Source of the DNA: Pectobacterium aroidearum
GTDB lineage: Bacteria; Pseudomonadota; Gammaproteobacteria; Enterobacterales; Enterobacteriaceae
Direction: 5' to 3'
DNA: 64,000 bases
NCBI RefSeq assembly: GCF_041228105.1
Contig: NZ_CP166097.1
Span: 1,674,001 to 1,738,000, forward strand
Part shown: positions 52,617 through 61,431 of the stretch, in pieces
Position numbering within the stretch: position 1 is the first letter of the stretch
Layout: each line of letters begins with the position of its first letter
Notes under the pieces: model-generated
Database searches by the model: none
Told to the model about the DNA's origin: nothing
Seen by the model: only the letters and a program-made list of their open reading frames with translations
Translations under genes and position numbers: made by a program

Positions 52617-53605
52617 CACGAGCCTTACAATCCCTTCGAGCGACGCCGTATTTAGCCAGTTTTTTCAATCATATTCCCTTGTTGCTGTTTGCCGCGCTAT
52701 TGCTATTCCTCTGCCTGAGCGCACCTTACTTTCTCAGTTGGCAAAATATCACCATTATTTTGCGACAAAGTGCGCCGCTGGCAATTCTGTGCTTTGGGCT
52801 GGTCTGCGTCATTACGGGCGGCGGTGATGATGTTGTCTCCGGCGGTATCGATCTCTCGCTGCCCGCGATTGCGGTACTTGCCGTAGCGATAATCAGCGAT
52901 GGTTTGACGAACGCAGGGTTCAGCTATCCGTGGTTGATTGCATTGGTGGTGGGGGCGGCGCTAATGGCGGGGGCGGTGAATGCCGCGCTGGTGGTGGCGA
53001 TTCGGCTACCGCCACTATTGGCGACGTTAGCCTGCTCCGTGGCGGTTATTGGACTCACCAATTTGCTCACCCAGCAGCGGCGCATTAGCGTTAGCGATCC
53101 GGTGATTGTGGCGTTTCGTGATAGTAGCCTGCTCGGGTTACCGCTGGCGGTCTGGTTTATGTTACTGGTTTTTGTCTTGTTTCAGTTTATCGTCCACCAT
53201 AGCCGCTGGGGCCAGCATTTGCAGGCCGCAGGAGGAAACCGCGAAGCGGCGCAACTGTCGGGCATTTCCCATACGCCGTTGGTTATTGGTTCGTATCTGT
53301 TAGGGGCACTGGCGGCGGCGCTGGCCTCGCTGACGCTGGTAGCGCAAGGATCGGGCAGCTCGCCCGGCACGGCAGAACCGCTGTTGCTGGAGATGGTATT
53401 GGCGACGTTTCTTGGCGCGGCGTTCTCTCGCCGCCGGGTGGTTACCATCTGGGGGGCGTTGCTGGGCACGCTGTTGGTTAATGCTCTGTCGAACGGCATG
53501 GCGCTGCTGCGAGTCGATATTTTCTGGGTTGGCGCGATTAAGGGCTTACTGATTCTGGTGGTGCTCACCGCTGCCTCGTTACGCAGGCAAAGGAGTCACG
53601 CGTGA
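52613..53605 (+). CDS. Sugar ABC transporter permease (RbsC-like), first
   Basis: The protein has 330 residues with about 8-10 hydrophobic segments and the family stretch GGGDDVVSGGIDLSLPAIAVLAVAI, and GNREAAQLSGI. It forms half of the channel. Start and stop overlap the flanking genes (ATGA, GTGA), showing a coupled operon. Confidence 0.92.
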   Translation: MTRALQSLRATPYLASFFNHIPLLLFAALLLFLCLSAPYFLSWQNITIILRQSAPLAILCFGLVCVITGGGDDVVSGGIDLSLPAIAVLAVAIISDGLTNAGFSYPWLIALVVGAALMAGAVNAALVVAIRLPPLLATLACSVAVIGLTNLLTQQRRISVSDPVIVAFRDSSLLGLPLAVWFMLLVFVLFQFIVHHSRWGQHLQAAGGNREAAQLSGISHTPLVIGSYLLGALAAALASLTLVAQGSGSSPGTAEPLLLEMVLATFLGAAFSRRRVVTIWGALLGTLLVNALSNGMALLRVDIFWVGAIKGLLILVVLTAASLRRQRSHA

Positions 53606-54600
53606 AACCTTCTTCTTTGGCGGCGCAGCCTGTGCTGCCGGGTAACAAGCCAGGGCTGTCGTTTTTTATCCGCTATGGTTTTCTGGTCATTCTGCTGGCC
53701 TTTCTGGTGTTTTTCTCACTGCAAAACCCGATATTTTTGACGTTAGGCAATTGGGGGAACCTGCTGCAGGGCAGCGCGGTGCTGCTGATTGTGGCACTGG
53801 CCATGACGCTGGTGGTGACAGCGGGTGGGATCGACCTGTCCGTGGGCGTTGCGCTGGATTTTGGCGCTGCCTTCGCGCTGGTGGCGCTCAAAGTCTATGG
53901 TCTGCCGTGGCAGGCTGCAGTATTGGCCGCGTTGGCGGGGGGCGCGCTGGTAGGGCTGGTTAATGCGGTGCTGATTATTCATTGTCGAATTAAGCCGTTT
54001 TTGGCGACGCTAGGGACATGGTTTATCGGTAGCAGCATCGAACGTATCTACACCGAAGGCGGCGGGCCGATCGCTTACCGCCGGATGGCGCCGCAGTACC
54101 ACGAACTGGCCGTGGGTGACCTGTGGGGCATTCCGGTACCGATCGTGATTGTGGCTGTGCTGTGGCTTGCCTACTACCTGTTATTTGAACGGACGATTGC
54201 CGGTAAACGTATTCACGCGATGGGCTTGAATGCGCCAGCGGCGCTGATTGCCGGGGTTAACGTGCAGCGCACGATGTTCTGGCTGCTGATTGTCACGTCG
54301 GTGACATGTGCCATCGGCGGCGTGGTGTTATCCGCCAATCTGCGTCAGTTTACGCCACTGGCCGGACAGGCTTACCTGATGGACGCTATTGCCGCTGTGT
54401 TCATCGGCACCGCGTTTCATGCTCAGGGGCGGCCCAACGTGGCGGGGACGCTAATCGGCGTGCTATTTCTCGGTATGATCGCCAATGGTTTGAACCTGAT
54501 GGGGCTGAATTTCATCGTAAAAGATGCGCTGAGCGGCGTGATTTTAGTGCTGGCGTTAGCGCTCTCTTTCCTGCAGGGGCGCCTGCGTCAACGGCAATAA
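53602..54600 (+). CDS. Sugar ABC transporter permease (RbsC-like), second
   Basis: The protein has 332 residues from a GTG overlapping the previous stop. VTAGGIDLSVGVALDFGAAFA and GLNAPAALIAGVNVQRTMFW are RbsC-family motifs. It pairs with the first permease as a heterodimer. The transported sugar cannot be read from the sequence. Confidence 0.92.
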   Translation: MKPSSLAAQPVLPGNKPGLSFFIRYGFLVILLAFLVFFSLQNPIFLTLGNWGNLLQGSAVLLIVALAMTLVVTAGGIDLSVGVALDFGAAFALVALKVYGLPWQAAVLAALAGGALVGLVNAVLIIHCRIKPFLATLGTWFIGSSIERIYTEGGGPIAYRRMAPQYHELAVGDLWGIPVPIVIVAVLWLAYYLLFERTIAGKRIHAMGLNAPAALIAGVNVQRTMFWLLIVTSVTCAIGGVVLSANLRQFTPLAGQAYLMDAIAAVFIGTAFHAQGRPNVAGTLIGVLFLGMIANGLNLMGLNFIVKDALSGVILVLALALSFLQGRLRQRQ

Positions 54601-54644
54601 TGAATCGAACACGAATCAAAACAGAATGTGAAGAGGGAGCTAGC

Positions 54645-55586
54645 GTGAGCCAATTTGATGCGGTTTTTGTCGGATTAACCATTCTGGATGTCGCTGGTCG
54701 ACCCGTAACCGGTTTGCCCGAAGGCGGTGGTGTCCACTTTATCGATGAAATTCGCCTTAATCCCGCCGGTACGGCCAGCGGTGCGGCGATGAATGCAGCC
54801 AAACTCGGTATTCGTACGGCGACGGCTGCCTGTCTCGGTGAAGATGAAAAAGCCGACTTTATTCTGGCGACCTATCGCAAGCTGGGCATCGACTGTTCGC
54901 TAATACAGCGAACGACAGCGGCATCGACCTCTGCGACTATTCTGACCATTCGGCCGGACGGCGAGCGTCCGGCGCTGCACTATCGCGGTGCGTCAGATCA
55001 CCTGTTCATCGATGAGCAGGACTTTGACGCCGTGTGCAATGCGCGTTTCTTACACCACGGTGGCACGGGGCTGCTGGCGAAAATGGATCAGGGGCAGAGT
55101 GCGCGTCTGCTTCGACACGCCAAAGCGAAGGGGTTGACGACCAGTTTCGATCTTATCGCGCCAAATGCGGAGACGCTGGCGCTGCTGACGCCGTTGCTGC
55201 CAGATGTAGATTACTTTATGCCGTCGCTGGACGAGGCCGCGTTTATCTCCGGCCTGACTACACCGGTGGAGATTGCAGCTTTCTTTCTCGATCGCGGCGT
55301 CGGCACCTGCATTTTCAAAGCGGGTGCCGCCGGATCTTACGTGTTCGGCCAGGATGTCACGCGGCACATTCCCGCCTACCGCGTGGCGGTATCGGATACC
55401 ACGGGCTGCGGCGACAGCTACTGCGGCGGCTTTATTGCTGGTCTGGCGAAAGGCTGGGCGCTGGAACAAGCCTGCCGGCTTGGCTCGGCCGTTTCAGGAC
55501 TGGTCGCCACCGGTTTGGGATCTGATGCGGGCGTGATTGACTGGGAGGATACGATGAAGTTTATGGCAGAAGCGCCTACCTATTAA
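54645..55586 (+). CDS. PfkB-family carbohydrate kinase
   Basis: The protein has 313 residues from the GTG at 54645, after AGAGGGAG. It begins FDAVFVGLTILDVAGRPVTG and carries the glycine pair NPAGTASGAAMNAAKLG and the catalytic DTTGCGDSYCGGFIAGL. It should phosphorylate the imported sugar or its derivative. It ends the plus-strand operon, 31 bases from the convergent dehydrogenase gene. Confidence 0.9.
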   Translation: MSQFDAVFVGLTILDVAGRPVTGLPEGGGVHFIDEIRLNPAGTASGAAMNAAKLGIRTATAACLGEDEKADFILATYRKLGIDCSLIQRTTAASTSATILTIRPDGERPALHYRGASDHLFIDEQDFDAVCNARFLHHGGTGLLAKMDQGQSARLLRHAKAKGLTTSFDLIAPNAETLALLTPLLPDVDYFMPSLDEAAFISGLTTPVEIAAFFLDRGVGTCIFKAGAAGSYVFGQDVTRHIPAYRVAVSDTTGCGDSYCGGFIAGLAKGWALEQACRLGSAVSGLVATGLGSDAGVIDWEDTMKFMAEAPTY

Positions 55587-55617
55587 GAGACGCTGACCGA
55601 CGAGATCGATGCCGCGT

Positions 55618-56646
55618 CTATTTCCATTCGTAAAGCAGCGGTTCACCGCGAATAAACCGCTGCAGGTCGGCGGCGATCATCGCAGTGTGCTTGATCAGCG
55701 TCTCCCGCGTCGCGCCGGCAATGTGTGGCGTGAGTACCACATTATCAAATTCGGTAATGAACGGGTGATGACGCCAGAGCGGTTCGCTGTCGTAAACATC
55801 AAGTGCGGCACCCGCCAGCCACTTTTCGCGTAGCGCTGCGATCAGATCGGCTTCGACAACAACGGCAGCACGCGAGGTATTGATCAGATAGGCGGTAGGA
55901 CGCATGGTTCTGAGCCTATCGAGGTTGACCAACCCTTTAGTCTGCGGCGTGCTGTTCAGATGCAGGCTGACGAAATCGGACTGTGAAAACAGCTCGTCCA
56001 GCGTGGTTTTTCGTATGCCCGGTTCGTCGATCTCTTCGGCGGCGACATACGGATCCGCTATCAGCAATTGCATACCGAAGGCACGCGCCAGCTTCCCGAC
56101 ACGATGACCAATACTGCCATAGCCGATAATACCGAGCGTTTTATTACGCAGTTCGCCGCCTTTGAAAACTTCATACGGGCTGTCTTTGTCTACGTCCCAC
56201 ACTACATCCTGCCGTAACCCGTCCTGTGTCTGTGTCACTGTGTGGGTTTCGCGCGTGAATTCGCCGCGCTTTAGCGCGCTATGAGCCTGAGGGATGTGGC
56301 GGGTGGCATTCAACATCAGCGCCAGCGTTAATTCTGCTGCAGCATCGGCATTGCGTCCGGGCGTGTAAAGCACCGGAATACCTCGGCGGCGTGCGGCCTC
56401 GATATCGATGTTGACCGGGTTGGCGCGGGTACAGGCGATAACCCGTAGGTGAGGACACGCCTCAATGACGCGGGCGGTAATATCGTCATAGCTGGTAACG
56501 ATGACGTCGGCGTTCTCCGCCAGTCGAATCAGCGCCGCTTCGCTCAGTTTGGGCTGACCGATGGCCCAGCCGTCTACCACCAATTCCCCCAGTGCCTTAA
56601 AGGCATCAAGGCTGCCGCCGTATTCGGCGGTAAATACGATCTTCAT
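55618..56646 (-). CDS. D-isomer-specific 2-hydroxyacid dehydrogenase family protein
   Basis: The protein has 342 residues. The Rossmann motif GIIGYGSIGHRVGKLA, NTSRAAVVVEADLI (Arg), VYDSEPL (Glu) and LTPHIAGAT (His) give the catalytic set of the SerA-like family. NAD(P)-dependent oxidation of a sugar acid or related compound is inferred. Its start overlaps the kinase stop (ATGA), so the two are co-translated. Confidence 0.9.
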   Translation of the reverse strand: MKIVFTAEYGGSLDAFKALGELVVDGWAIGQPKLSEAALIRLAENADVIVTSYDDITARVIEACPHLRVIACTRANPVNIDIEAARRRGIPVLYTPGRNADAAAELTLALMLNATRHIPQAHSALKRGEFTRETHTVTQTQDGLRQDVVWDVDKDSPYEVFKGGELRNKTLGIIGYGSIGHRVGKLARAFGMQLLIADPYVAAEEIDEPGIRKTTLDELFSQSDFVSLHLNSTPQTKGLVNLDRLRTMRPTAYLINTSRAAVVVEADLIAALREKWLAGAALDVYDSEPLWRHHPFITEFDNVVLTPHIAGATRETLIKHTAMIAADLQRFIRGEPLLYEWK

Positions 56647-58190
56647 GAGGCAAGACTTTCCTGTGAGCTAGGAGCCGTGTACGAACGCGCCGCGTTGTGA
56701 TTGTCGAGTGCATTAAGCGCCTGAGCCCGTGCCTGCCAGAGCGGCTGTAGCTGGTCGCGCAGTTGGCGAAAAATCGGAAACAGAGTCTGATACTGCTGAT
56801 GGGCGTCAGCATCAGGGAGAAACGTTGAGGCCTGTGCATTGGCGGAAGGAACCAGGTTGGCACTTTCTCCGATGGACAGGGCGGCAAGGCGCGCGGTACC
56901 GCATGCGCTCAGCTCTTTGACCGAACTGGCAATCACCCGTCGGCCGGTGCAGTCCGCGATGATTTGCAGCCAAATCGCTGAAGCGGCGCCGCCACCGGCG
57001 ATGTAGAGATCGCCGTGAGCAGGGTAACCGCTGAGCGCATCGGTAATCGCATAGGCGAGCCCCTCAAAGACCGCGCGCAGTAGATGCGCGTTAGTCGTGG
57101 ACTGCTCAATACCAAAAAATCCCGCTCGTGCTGAGGTGCTGTAAAACGGTGCCCGCTCGCCATTAAGGTAAGGCTGATAGAAAACGCCACCACTGCCGGG
57201 CGGCACGCGGGCAATGCGTGCGTTGATGGTCTGAAAATCGGCATCATCGGTTAGCGTGCTCAGCGCCCAGTCAATATTTGGCGTGCCGGACTGCATCGCG
57301 AACAGGTTGAGATAGTGTCCAGGCCAGGCGTGCGCGACAAACCGGGTTTGCAGGCTCACCTGCGTTAAACCCTGGCAGACAATGCCAGTGCAGCAGGTGG
57401 TGCCGAGAATGGTGAAAATATCGCCGTCATGAATAGCGCCGATGCCCAGCGCGGCGGCGGACACATCCAGTGCGCCTGCGCAGACGGGAATTCCCGCAGG
57501 CAGACCCGTTTGTGCGGCGATGGCGTCGCTGAGCGTGCCGGCGATGTCATCGGGATAAAGCAGCGGCGGGAAAAGTGGTCTGATGGCGTGTAAGTCCAGC
57601 TTATCCAGCACGGTTTTTGACAGCGTTTCGCTATGTAGATCCAGCAGCGACGTCCCAGCATCTGTCAGTTCCAGATTCGCCTGTCCCGTCAGTCGAAAGC
57701 GAACCCAGTCTTTGGCAAAAAAGAAGTAATCGGCATTGTTCAGCGCATCCGCCTGATGCTGTGCCAGCCAGCGCAACTGCTGCGCGCTGTTACAAGGGAG
57801 CAGGGGAGAACCGGTTTCGGGAAAGAGCGTCGCTTCCAGATTCGGGCGCTGTTTAAGCTGATGAACCTGTTCCGCCGTCCGAGTATCGCTCCAGAGGATG
57901 GCTTGCCGGATAGGTTGCCCGTGGCGATTGCTCAGCCAGACACCTTCGCCTTGGCCAGTCAGCCCGATGGCTCGCACACGCCCGTGGTGAAGCAGCGGCG
58001 AAGCGGCCAGCGTTTTCAGGGTGGAAAGTACGCCGTCCCATACATGGTGCATATTTTGCTCGGCGTAGCCGGGCTGCGGAGAGTAAGTAACGGTATTGGC
58101 TGATGCAATCTGAAGTTCGTTGAAATCGGCATCGAATAACACCGATTTGACCTTTGAGGTCCCGATATCAATGCCAATGTAGTAATCCAT
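56643..58190 (-). CDS. FGGY-family carbohydrate kinase
   Basis: The protein has 515 residues. MDYYIGIDIGTSKVKSVLFD and AIGLTGQGEGVWLSN open the N-terminal half; GTTCCTGIV and a DALSGYPAHGDLYIAGGGAASAIW segment mark the second half. It is closest in memory to erythritol/xylulose-type kinases (TGQGxGxW). Together with the dehydrogenase and the facing ABC/PfkB operon it forms an uncharacterised sugar or polyol catabolic locus. Confidence 0.9.
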   Translation of the reverse strand: MDYYIGIDIGTSKVKSVLFDADFNELQIASANTVTYSPQPGYAEQNMHHVWDGVLSTLKTLAASPLLHHGRVRAIGLTGQGEGVWLSNRHGQPIRQAILWSDTRTAEQVHQLKQRPNLEATLFPETGSPLLPCNSAQQLRWLAQHQADALNNADYFFFAKDWVRFRLTGQANLELTDAGTSLLDLHSETLSKTVLDKLDLHAIRPLFPPLLYPDDIAGTLSDAIAAQTGLPAGIPVCAGALDVSAAALGIGAIHDGDIFTILGTTCCTGIVCQGLTQVSLQTRFVAHAWPGHYLNLFAMQSGTPNIDWALSTLTDDADFQTINARIARVPPGSGGVFYQPYLNGERAPFYSTSARAGFFGIEQSTTNAHLLRAVFEGLAYAITDALSGYPAHGDLYIAGGGAASAIWLQIIADCTGRRVIASSVKELSACGTARLAALSIGESANLVPSANAQASTFLPDADAHQQYQTLFPIFRQLRDQLQPLWQARAQALNALDNHNAARSYTAPSSQESLAS

Positions 58191-58319
58191 CCACGCAGCC
58201 TCATAAAACCCGTATCAGCATCAGAGTAATGGAAAAATGGCGGCCGCTATATTCATAGAAATGCAAAGCAAAGAAGCAATATTGGAATAGCAGGAAAGGG
58301 ATAATGGAGGGGCGTGTGC

Positions 58320-58340
58320 AATGGCGGAACGACCGCCATT
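58320..58340. terminator. Hairpin downstream of the ArsR gene
   Basis: AATGGCGG (58320-58327) pairs with CCGCCATT (58333-58340), loop AACGA. It lies just past the ArsR stop on the minus strand. It has no T run, so terminator function is uncertain. Confidence 0.4.
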
Positions 58341-58352
58341 AATGCTAAAAAT

Positions 58353-58658
58353 TTACTCGACAGGTTGAGACAGAATGGCGTCGAGCAGGCCGGGAAAGCG
58401 CTGTTGCATTTCACTGCGGCGCAGTCGGTTGATGTGCGTAGTACCGATGTTGGTGGTATGCAGCAAGCCCGAGTCGCGCAACACGCGAAAATGGTGCGAT
58501 ACGCTGGATTTCGGACGGCCGCCATCAAGTTCGCTACACGTTGCTTCTTCTTGTACGGATAAACAACGCACAATGGATAAGCGTAACGGATCGCTCAAGG
58601 CATACAGGACGCGCTCAAGGGTAAATTCTTCGGGGGATGGGTGCTTAAAAGGTCTCAT
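58353..58658 (-). CDS. ArsR-family transcriptional regulator
   Basis: The protein has 101 residues from the ATG at 58658 (MRPFKHPSPEEFTLERVLYALSDP). The winged helix DPLRLSIVRCLSVQEEATCSEL...KSSVSHHFRVLRDSGLL is clear. No ribosome site precedes the ATG, but a perfect TATAAT ends six bases before it, predicting a leaderless transcript; an ATG at 58694 is an alternative. No cysteine metal site of the classic ArsR type is seen. It is divergent from the OYE reductase and probably represses it. Confidence 0.85.
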   Translation of the reverse strand: MRPFKHPSPEEFTLERVLYALSDPLRLSIVRCLSVQEEATCSELDGGRPKSSVSHHFRVLRDSGLLHTTNIGTTHINRLRRSEMQQRFPGLLDAILSQPVE

Positions 58659-58696
58659 AGGGGAATTATAGCGATAGGGTTGTCTAAAATCCATTG

Positions 58697-58728
58697 TTCG
58701 ATTAATATCGAATTATCGAATTATCGAA
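58697..58728. promoter_or_regulatory. Operator-like repeats between ArsR and OYE genes
   Basis: TTCGAT-TAAT-ATCGAA (58697-58712) is a perfect 6-bp dyad, followed by two tandem AATTATCGA units (58711-58719, 58720-58728). The intergenic gap is short, so these repeats are likely sites for the ArsR regulator. Confidence 0.65.
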
Positions 58729-58753
58729 GTTAACAAATGAAATAGGAAATGTT

Positions 58754-59842
58754 ATGTCCGCACTGTTTCAACCCTTCAAATTGAAAGACATCACGTTACG
58801 CAACCGTATTGCCGTTCCACCGATGTGTACCTATTCCGCGAATGACGGCCTGATTAACGAGTGGCATCAGGTGCATTATGCTTCGCTGGCGCGTGGTGGT
58901 GCCGGGTTGGTTATCGTAGAAGCGACGGCGGTTGCCCCCGAGGGCCGCATTTCTCCGCACTGTACTGGAATTTGGAACGATGAGCAGGCGCAGGCGTTTG
59001 CCAAGGTCGCCAAATCCATTAAGGACGCAGGGTCCGTACCGGGCATTCAGATTGCACACGCCGGACGCAAAGCCAGCGCCAATGTTCCCTGGGAAGGCGA
59101 CGACCATATCCCTGCTGGCGATCCACGCGGCTGGCAGACTATTGCCCCTTCCGCGGTGCCTTTCGGTGCGAATTTGCCTAAGCAGCCGCAGGAAATGACG
59201 CTGGAAGATATCGCCCGCGTGCGTGATGACTTTGTCGCTGCCGCTCGTCGTGCTTTGGACGCTGGGTTTGAATGGCTGGAACTGCACTTTGCTCACGGCT
59301 ATCTGGCACAGAGTTTCTTCTCCGTACACTCCAACAAACGTAACGATCAGTACGGCGGCAGTTTTGACAACCGCAGCCGTTTTCTGCTGGAAACGCTGGC
59401 TGCCGTTCGCGACGTGTGGCCGCAACATTTGCCGTTGACCGCTCGTTTCGGCGTGATTGAGTTTGACGGTCGCGATGAGGAAACCTTGCAGGAATCCATC
59501 GAACTGACGCGCCGCTTCAAAGCTGCTGGGTTAGATATGTTGAGCGTCAGCATTGGTTTCTCTACACCGGAAGCTAATATTCCGTGGGCGCCTGCCTTTA
59601 TGGGACCGATTGCGCAGCAGGTACGTGAGCAGGCCGATCTTCCTGTCTCTTCCGCCTGGGGCTTCGGTACGCCGGAACTGGCCGAGCAGGCCGTCGCATC
59701 GGGCCAGTTGGATCTGGTGATGGTGGGTAAAGCGCATCTGGCGAATCCGCACTGGAGCTATCAGGCCGCCCGCGAACTGGGTATCGATCGCGCCTCATGG
59801 ACGCTGCCAACGCCTTACGCCCACTGGCTGGAACGTTATTAA
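58754..59842 (+). CDS. NADH:flavin oxidoreductase / old yellow enzyme (YqjM-type)
   Basis: The protein has 362 residues, with AGGAAA before its ATG. MSALFQPFKLKDITLRNRIAVPPMCTYSANDG places Cys25 where YqjM has its redox-sensing Cys. GIQIAHAGRKASANVPWEG, EWLELHFAHGYLAQSFFSVHSN and GFGTPELAEQA follow the FMN barrel pattern. It reduces activated C=C bonds with NAD(P)H; physiological substrate unknown, perhaps reactive electrophiles. Confidence 0.93.
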   Translation: MSALFQPFKLKDITLRNRIAVPPMCTYSANDGLINEWHQVHYASLARGGAGLVIVEATAVAPEGRISPHCTGIWNDEQAQAFAKVAKSIKDAGSVPGIQIAHAGRKASANVPWEGDDHIPAGDPRGWQTIAPSAVPFGANLPKQPQEMTLEDIARVRDDFVAAARRALDAGFEWLELHFAHGYLAQSFFSVHSNKRNDQYGGSFDNRSRFLLETLAAVRDVWPQHLPLTARFGVIEFDGRDEETLQESIELTRRFKAAGLDMLSVSIGFSTPEANIPWAPAFMGPIAQQVREQADLPVSSAWGFGTPELAEQAVASGQLDLVMVGKAHLANPHWSYQAARELGIDRASWTLPTPYAHWLERY

Positions 59843-59858
59843 TCACGACTCACGATTG

Positions 59859-59878
59859 CAGGCGGCTTTTGCCGCCTG
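59859..59878 (+). terminator. Hairpin after the OYE gene
   Basis: CAGGCGGC and GCCGCCTG form a perfect 8-bp stem around TTTT, 17 bases past the stop codon. No T tract directly follows. The rest of the 233-base gap to the TetR gene shows only its promoter. Confidence 0.5.
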
Positions 59879-60040
59879 TAGCAACCCTTTCGCTTAACCG
59901 ACTTCACCCTCCTTATTTGTCCAACGTTGTGCCAGAAACGAACGTTCTTATGTCGCAGTCTATTGATTTAGGAGAGGGGAACTCACTCCCCCACATGAAC
60001 TGCACTCTTCATTTCTTGAAAAATGTTTTCAGACTAACGC

Positions 60041-60069
60041 TTGACTAGGTAGAACGATCGTTCTACCAT
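60041..60069 (+). promoter_or_regulatory. TetR gene promoter containing a perfect palindromic operator
   Basis: TTGACT (60041-60046) and TACCAT (60064-60069) are spaced by 17 bases. The spacer and -10 contain the 20-base perfect palindrome GGTAGAACGATCGTTCTACC (60048-60067). Bound regulator would block RNA polymerase, so autorepression is expected. The start codon A is 7 bases past the -10, implying no 5' leader. Confidence 0.75.
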
Positions 60070-60075
60070 TTATTC

Positions 60076-60645
60076 ATGAACAAAAAACTAAACGACACCC
60101 GAGAAAAAATCCTGGCGACCGCTGAGCAACTTATCTATCAGAACGGCATTCATGCGACTGGCATGGACCTTCTGGTCAAGACCTCTGGCGTAGCAAGGAA
60201 AAGTATTTATCGCTATTTCGCGACCAAGGATGACGTGGCAGCCGCGGCGTTGAATGCACGTGATGAACGCTGGATGCACTGGTTCAGAACGGAATGTGAT
60301 AAAGGCAATACCCCTCAGGATCGCATCCTGAATATGTTCACTGTACTCAAAAGCTGGTTTGAGTCAGAGGGCTTTCGTGGTTGTGCCTTTATTAACACGG
60401 CTGGAGAAGTCGGTGACCCTGCCGATCCCGTTCGCCAGATCGCGAAGCTTCATAAACAAAAATTGCTGGATTACACGCTTGAACTCACCAGTCAATTAAA
60501 CATCGAGCAGCCGTCAGCCTTAGCCAGACAGTTGCTGATTCTGATAGAGGGTGCCATCACCACATCACACGTGATGGGTGATTACAGCGCAGCCGATAGC
60601 GCAAGAGAAGTGGCGCAACTGTTGTTGAAGCAGGCCTCTCACTAG
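60076..60645 (+). CDS. TetR-family transcriptional regulator
   Basis: The protein has 189 residues. The N-terminal HTH (TREKILATAEQLIYQNGIHATGMDLLVKTSGVARKSIYRYFATKDD) is followed by an all-helical ligand domain with GCAFINTAGEVGDP, as in the YbiH/NemR-like group. No ribosome site is visible; the promoter geometry predicts a leaderless mRNA. It may control the OYE or the DUF1348 gene, but only its own operator is visible. Confidence 0.9.
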   Translation: MNKKLNDTREKILATAEQLIYQNGIHATGMDLLVKTSGVARKSIYRYFATKDDVAAAALNARDERWMHWFRTECDKGNTPQDRILNMFTVLKSWFESEGFRGCAFINTAGEVGDPADPVRQIAKLHKQKLLDYTLELTSQLNIEQPSALARQLLILIEGAITTSHVMGDYSAADSAREVAQLLLKQASH

Positions 60646-60683
60646 GGCCTGAGTTTCAAAAAATTCCGTTCTACTGATGTATA

Positions 60684-60803
<120 letters not shown>

Positions 60804-60831
60804 AATATCCAAATTTTCTGGAGGCTCTACC

Positions 60832-61308
60832 ATGTCCGATAAACAGATTCGCCCGCCACTTCCTCCGTTCACTCGCGAAACGGCGATTGAGAAGGTGCGA
60901 CTCGCTGAAGATGGCTGGAACAGCCGAGATGCCGAAAAGGTATCGCTGGCCTACACGCTGGACACCAAATGGCGTAATCGCGCCGAGTTTGCAACCAATC
61001 GTGAAGAGGCCAAAGGTTTCCTCACGCGGAAGTGGAAAAAAGAACTTGAGTATCGTCTGATTAAAGAGTTGTGGGCGTTTACTGATAACCGCATCGCCGT
61101 TCGGTATGCCTATGAATGGCATGATGACTCGGGTAACTGGTTCCGCTCTTATGGCAATGAAAACTGGGAATTTGAAGCAGATGGCCTGATGCACCGCCGC
61201 TTCGCCTGTATAAACGACATGCCTATTAAAGAGAGTGAACGCAAGTTCCACTGGCCACTGGGTCGCCGTCCGGATGATCATCCAGGTCTGTCGGAGCTGG
61301 GCCTGTAA
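60832..61308 (+). CDS. DUF1348 family protein (NTF2-like)
   Basis: The protein has 158 residues, with GGAGG eight bases before its [41 protein letters not shown] and [26 protein letters not shown] match DUF1348, an NTF2-like cone fold. Enzymatic role unknown. It is followed by a strong terminator and stands as a single-gene unit, possibly under the upstream TetR gene. Confidence 0.9.
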   Translation: MSDKQIRPPLPPFTRETAIEKVRLAEDGWNSRDAEKVSLAYTLDTKWRNRAEFATNREEAKGFLTRKWKKELEYRLIKELWAFTDNRIAVRYAYEWHDDSGNWFRSYGNENWEFEADGLMHRRFACINDMPIKESERKFHWPLGRRPDDHPGLSELGL

Positions 61309-61330
61309 CGTTCTAAATATTCTTCCGCTA

Positions 61331-61366
61331 AGCCCCCCGACAACTGTCTCAGTCGGGGGCTTTTTC
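61331..61366 (+). terminator. Intrinsic terminator after the DUF1348 gene
   Basis: CCCCCGAC (61334-61341) pairs with GTCGGGGG (61352-61359) and is followed by CTTTTTCTC. It lies 22 bases after the stop. Confidence 0.9.
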
Positions 61367-61431
61367 TCAACTTAAAAATGACGGCATCTATTTATCGCAC
61401 TACTGATGTCATTCGGATGAGATTATTTTCG

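Noticed and set aside
54306..54644. N-terminal extension of the PfkB kinase into the permease gene
   Set aside because: The extension is the out-of-frame reading of the permease; GTG at 54645 with AGAGGGAG fits the family start.
58796..59428. 210-codon minus-strand frame inside the OYE gene
   Set aside because: Antisense shadow of a strongly conserved enzyme.
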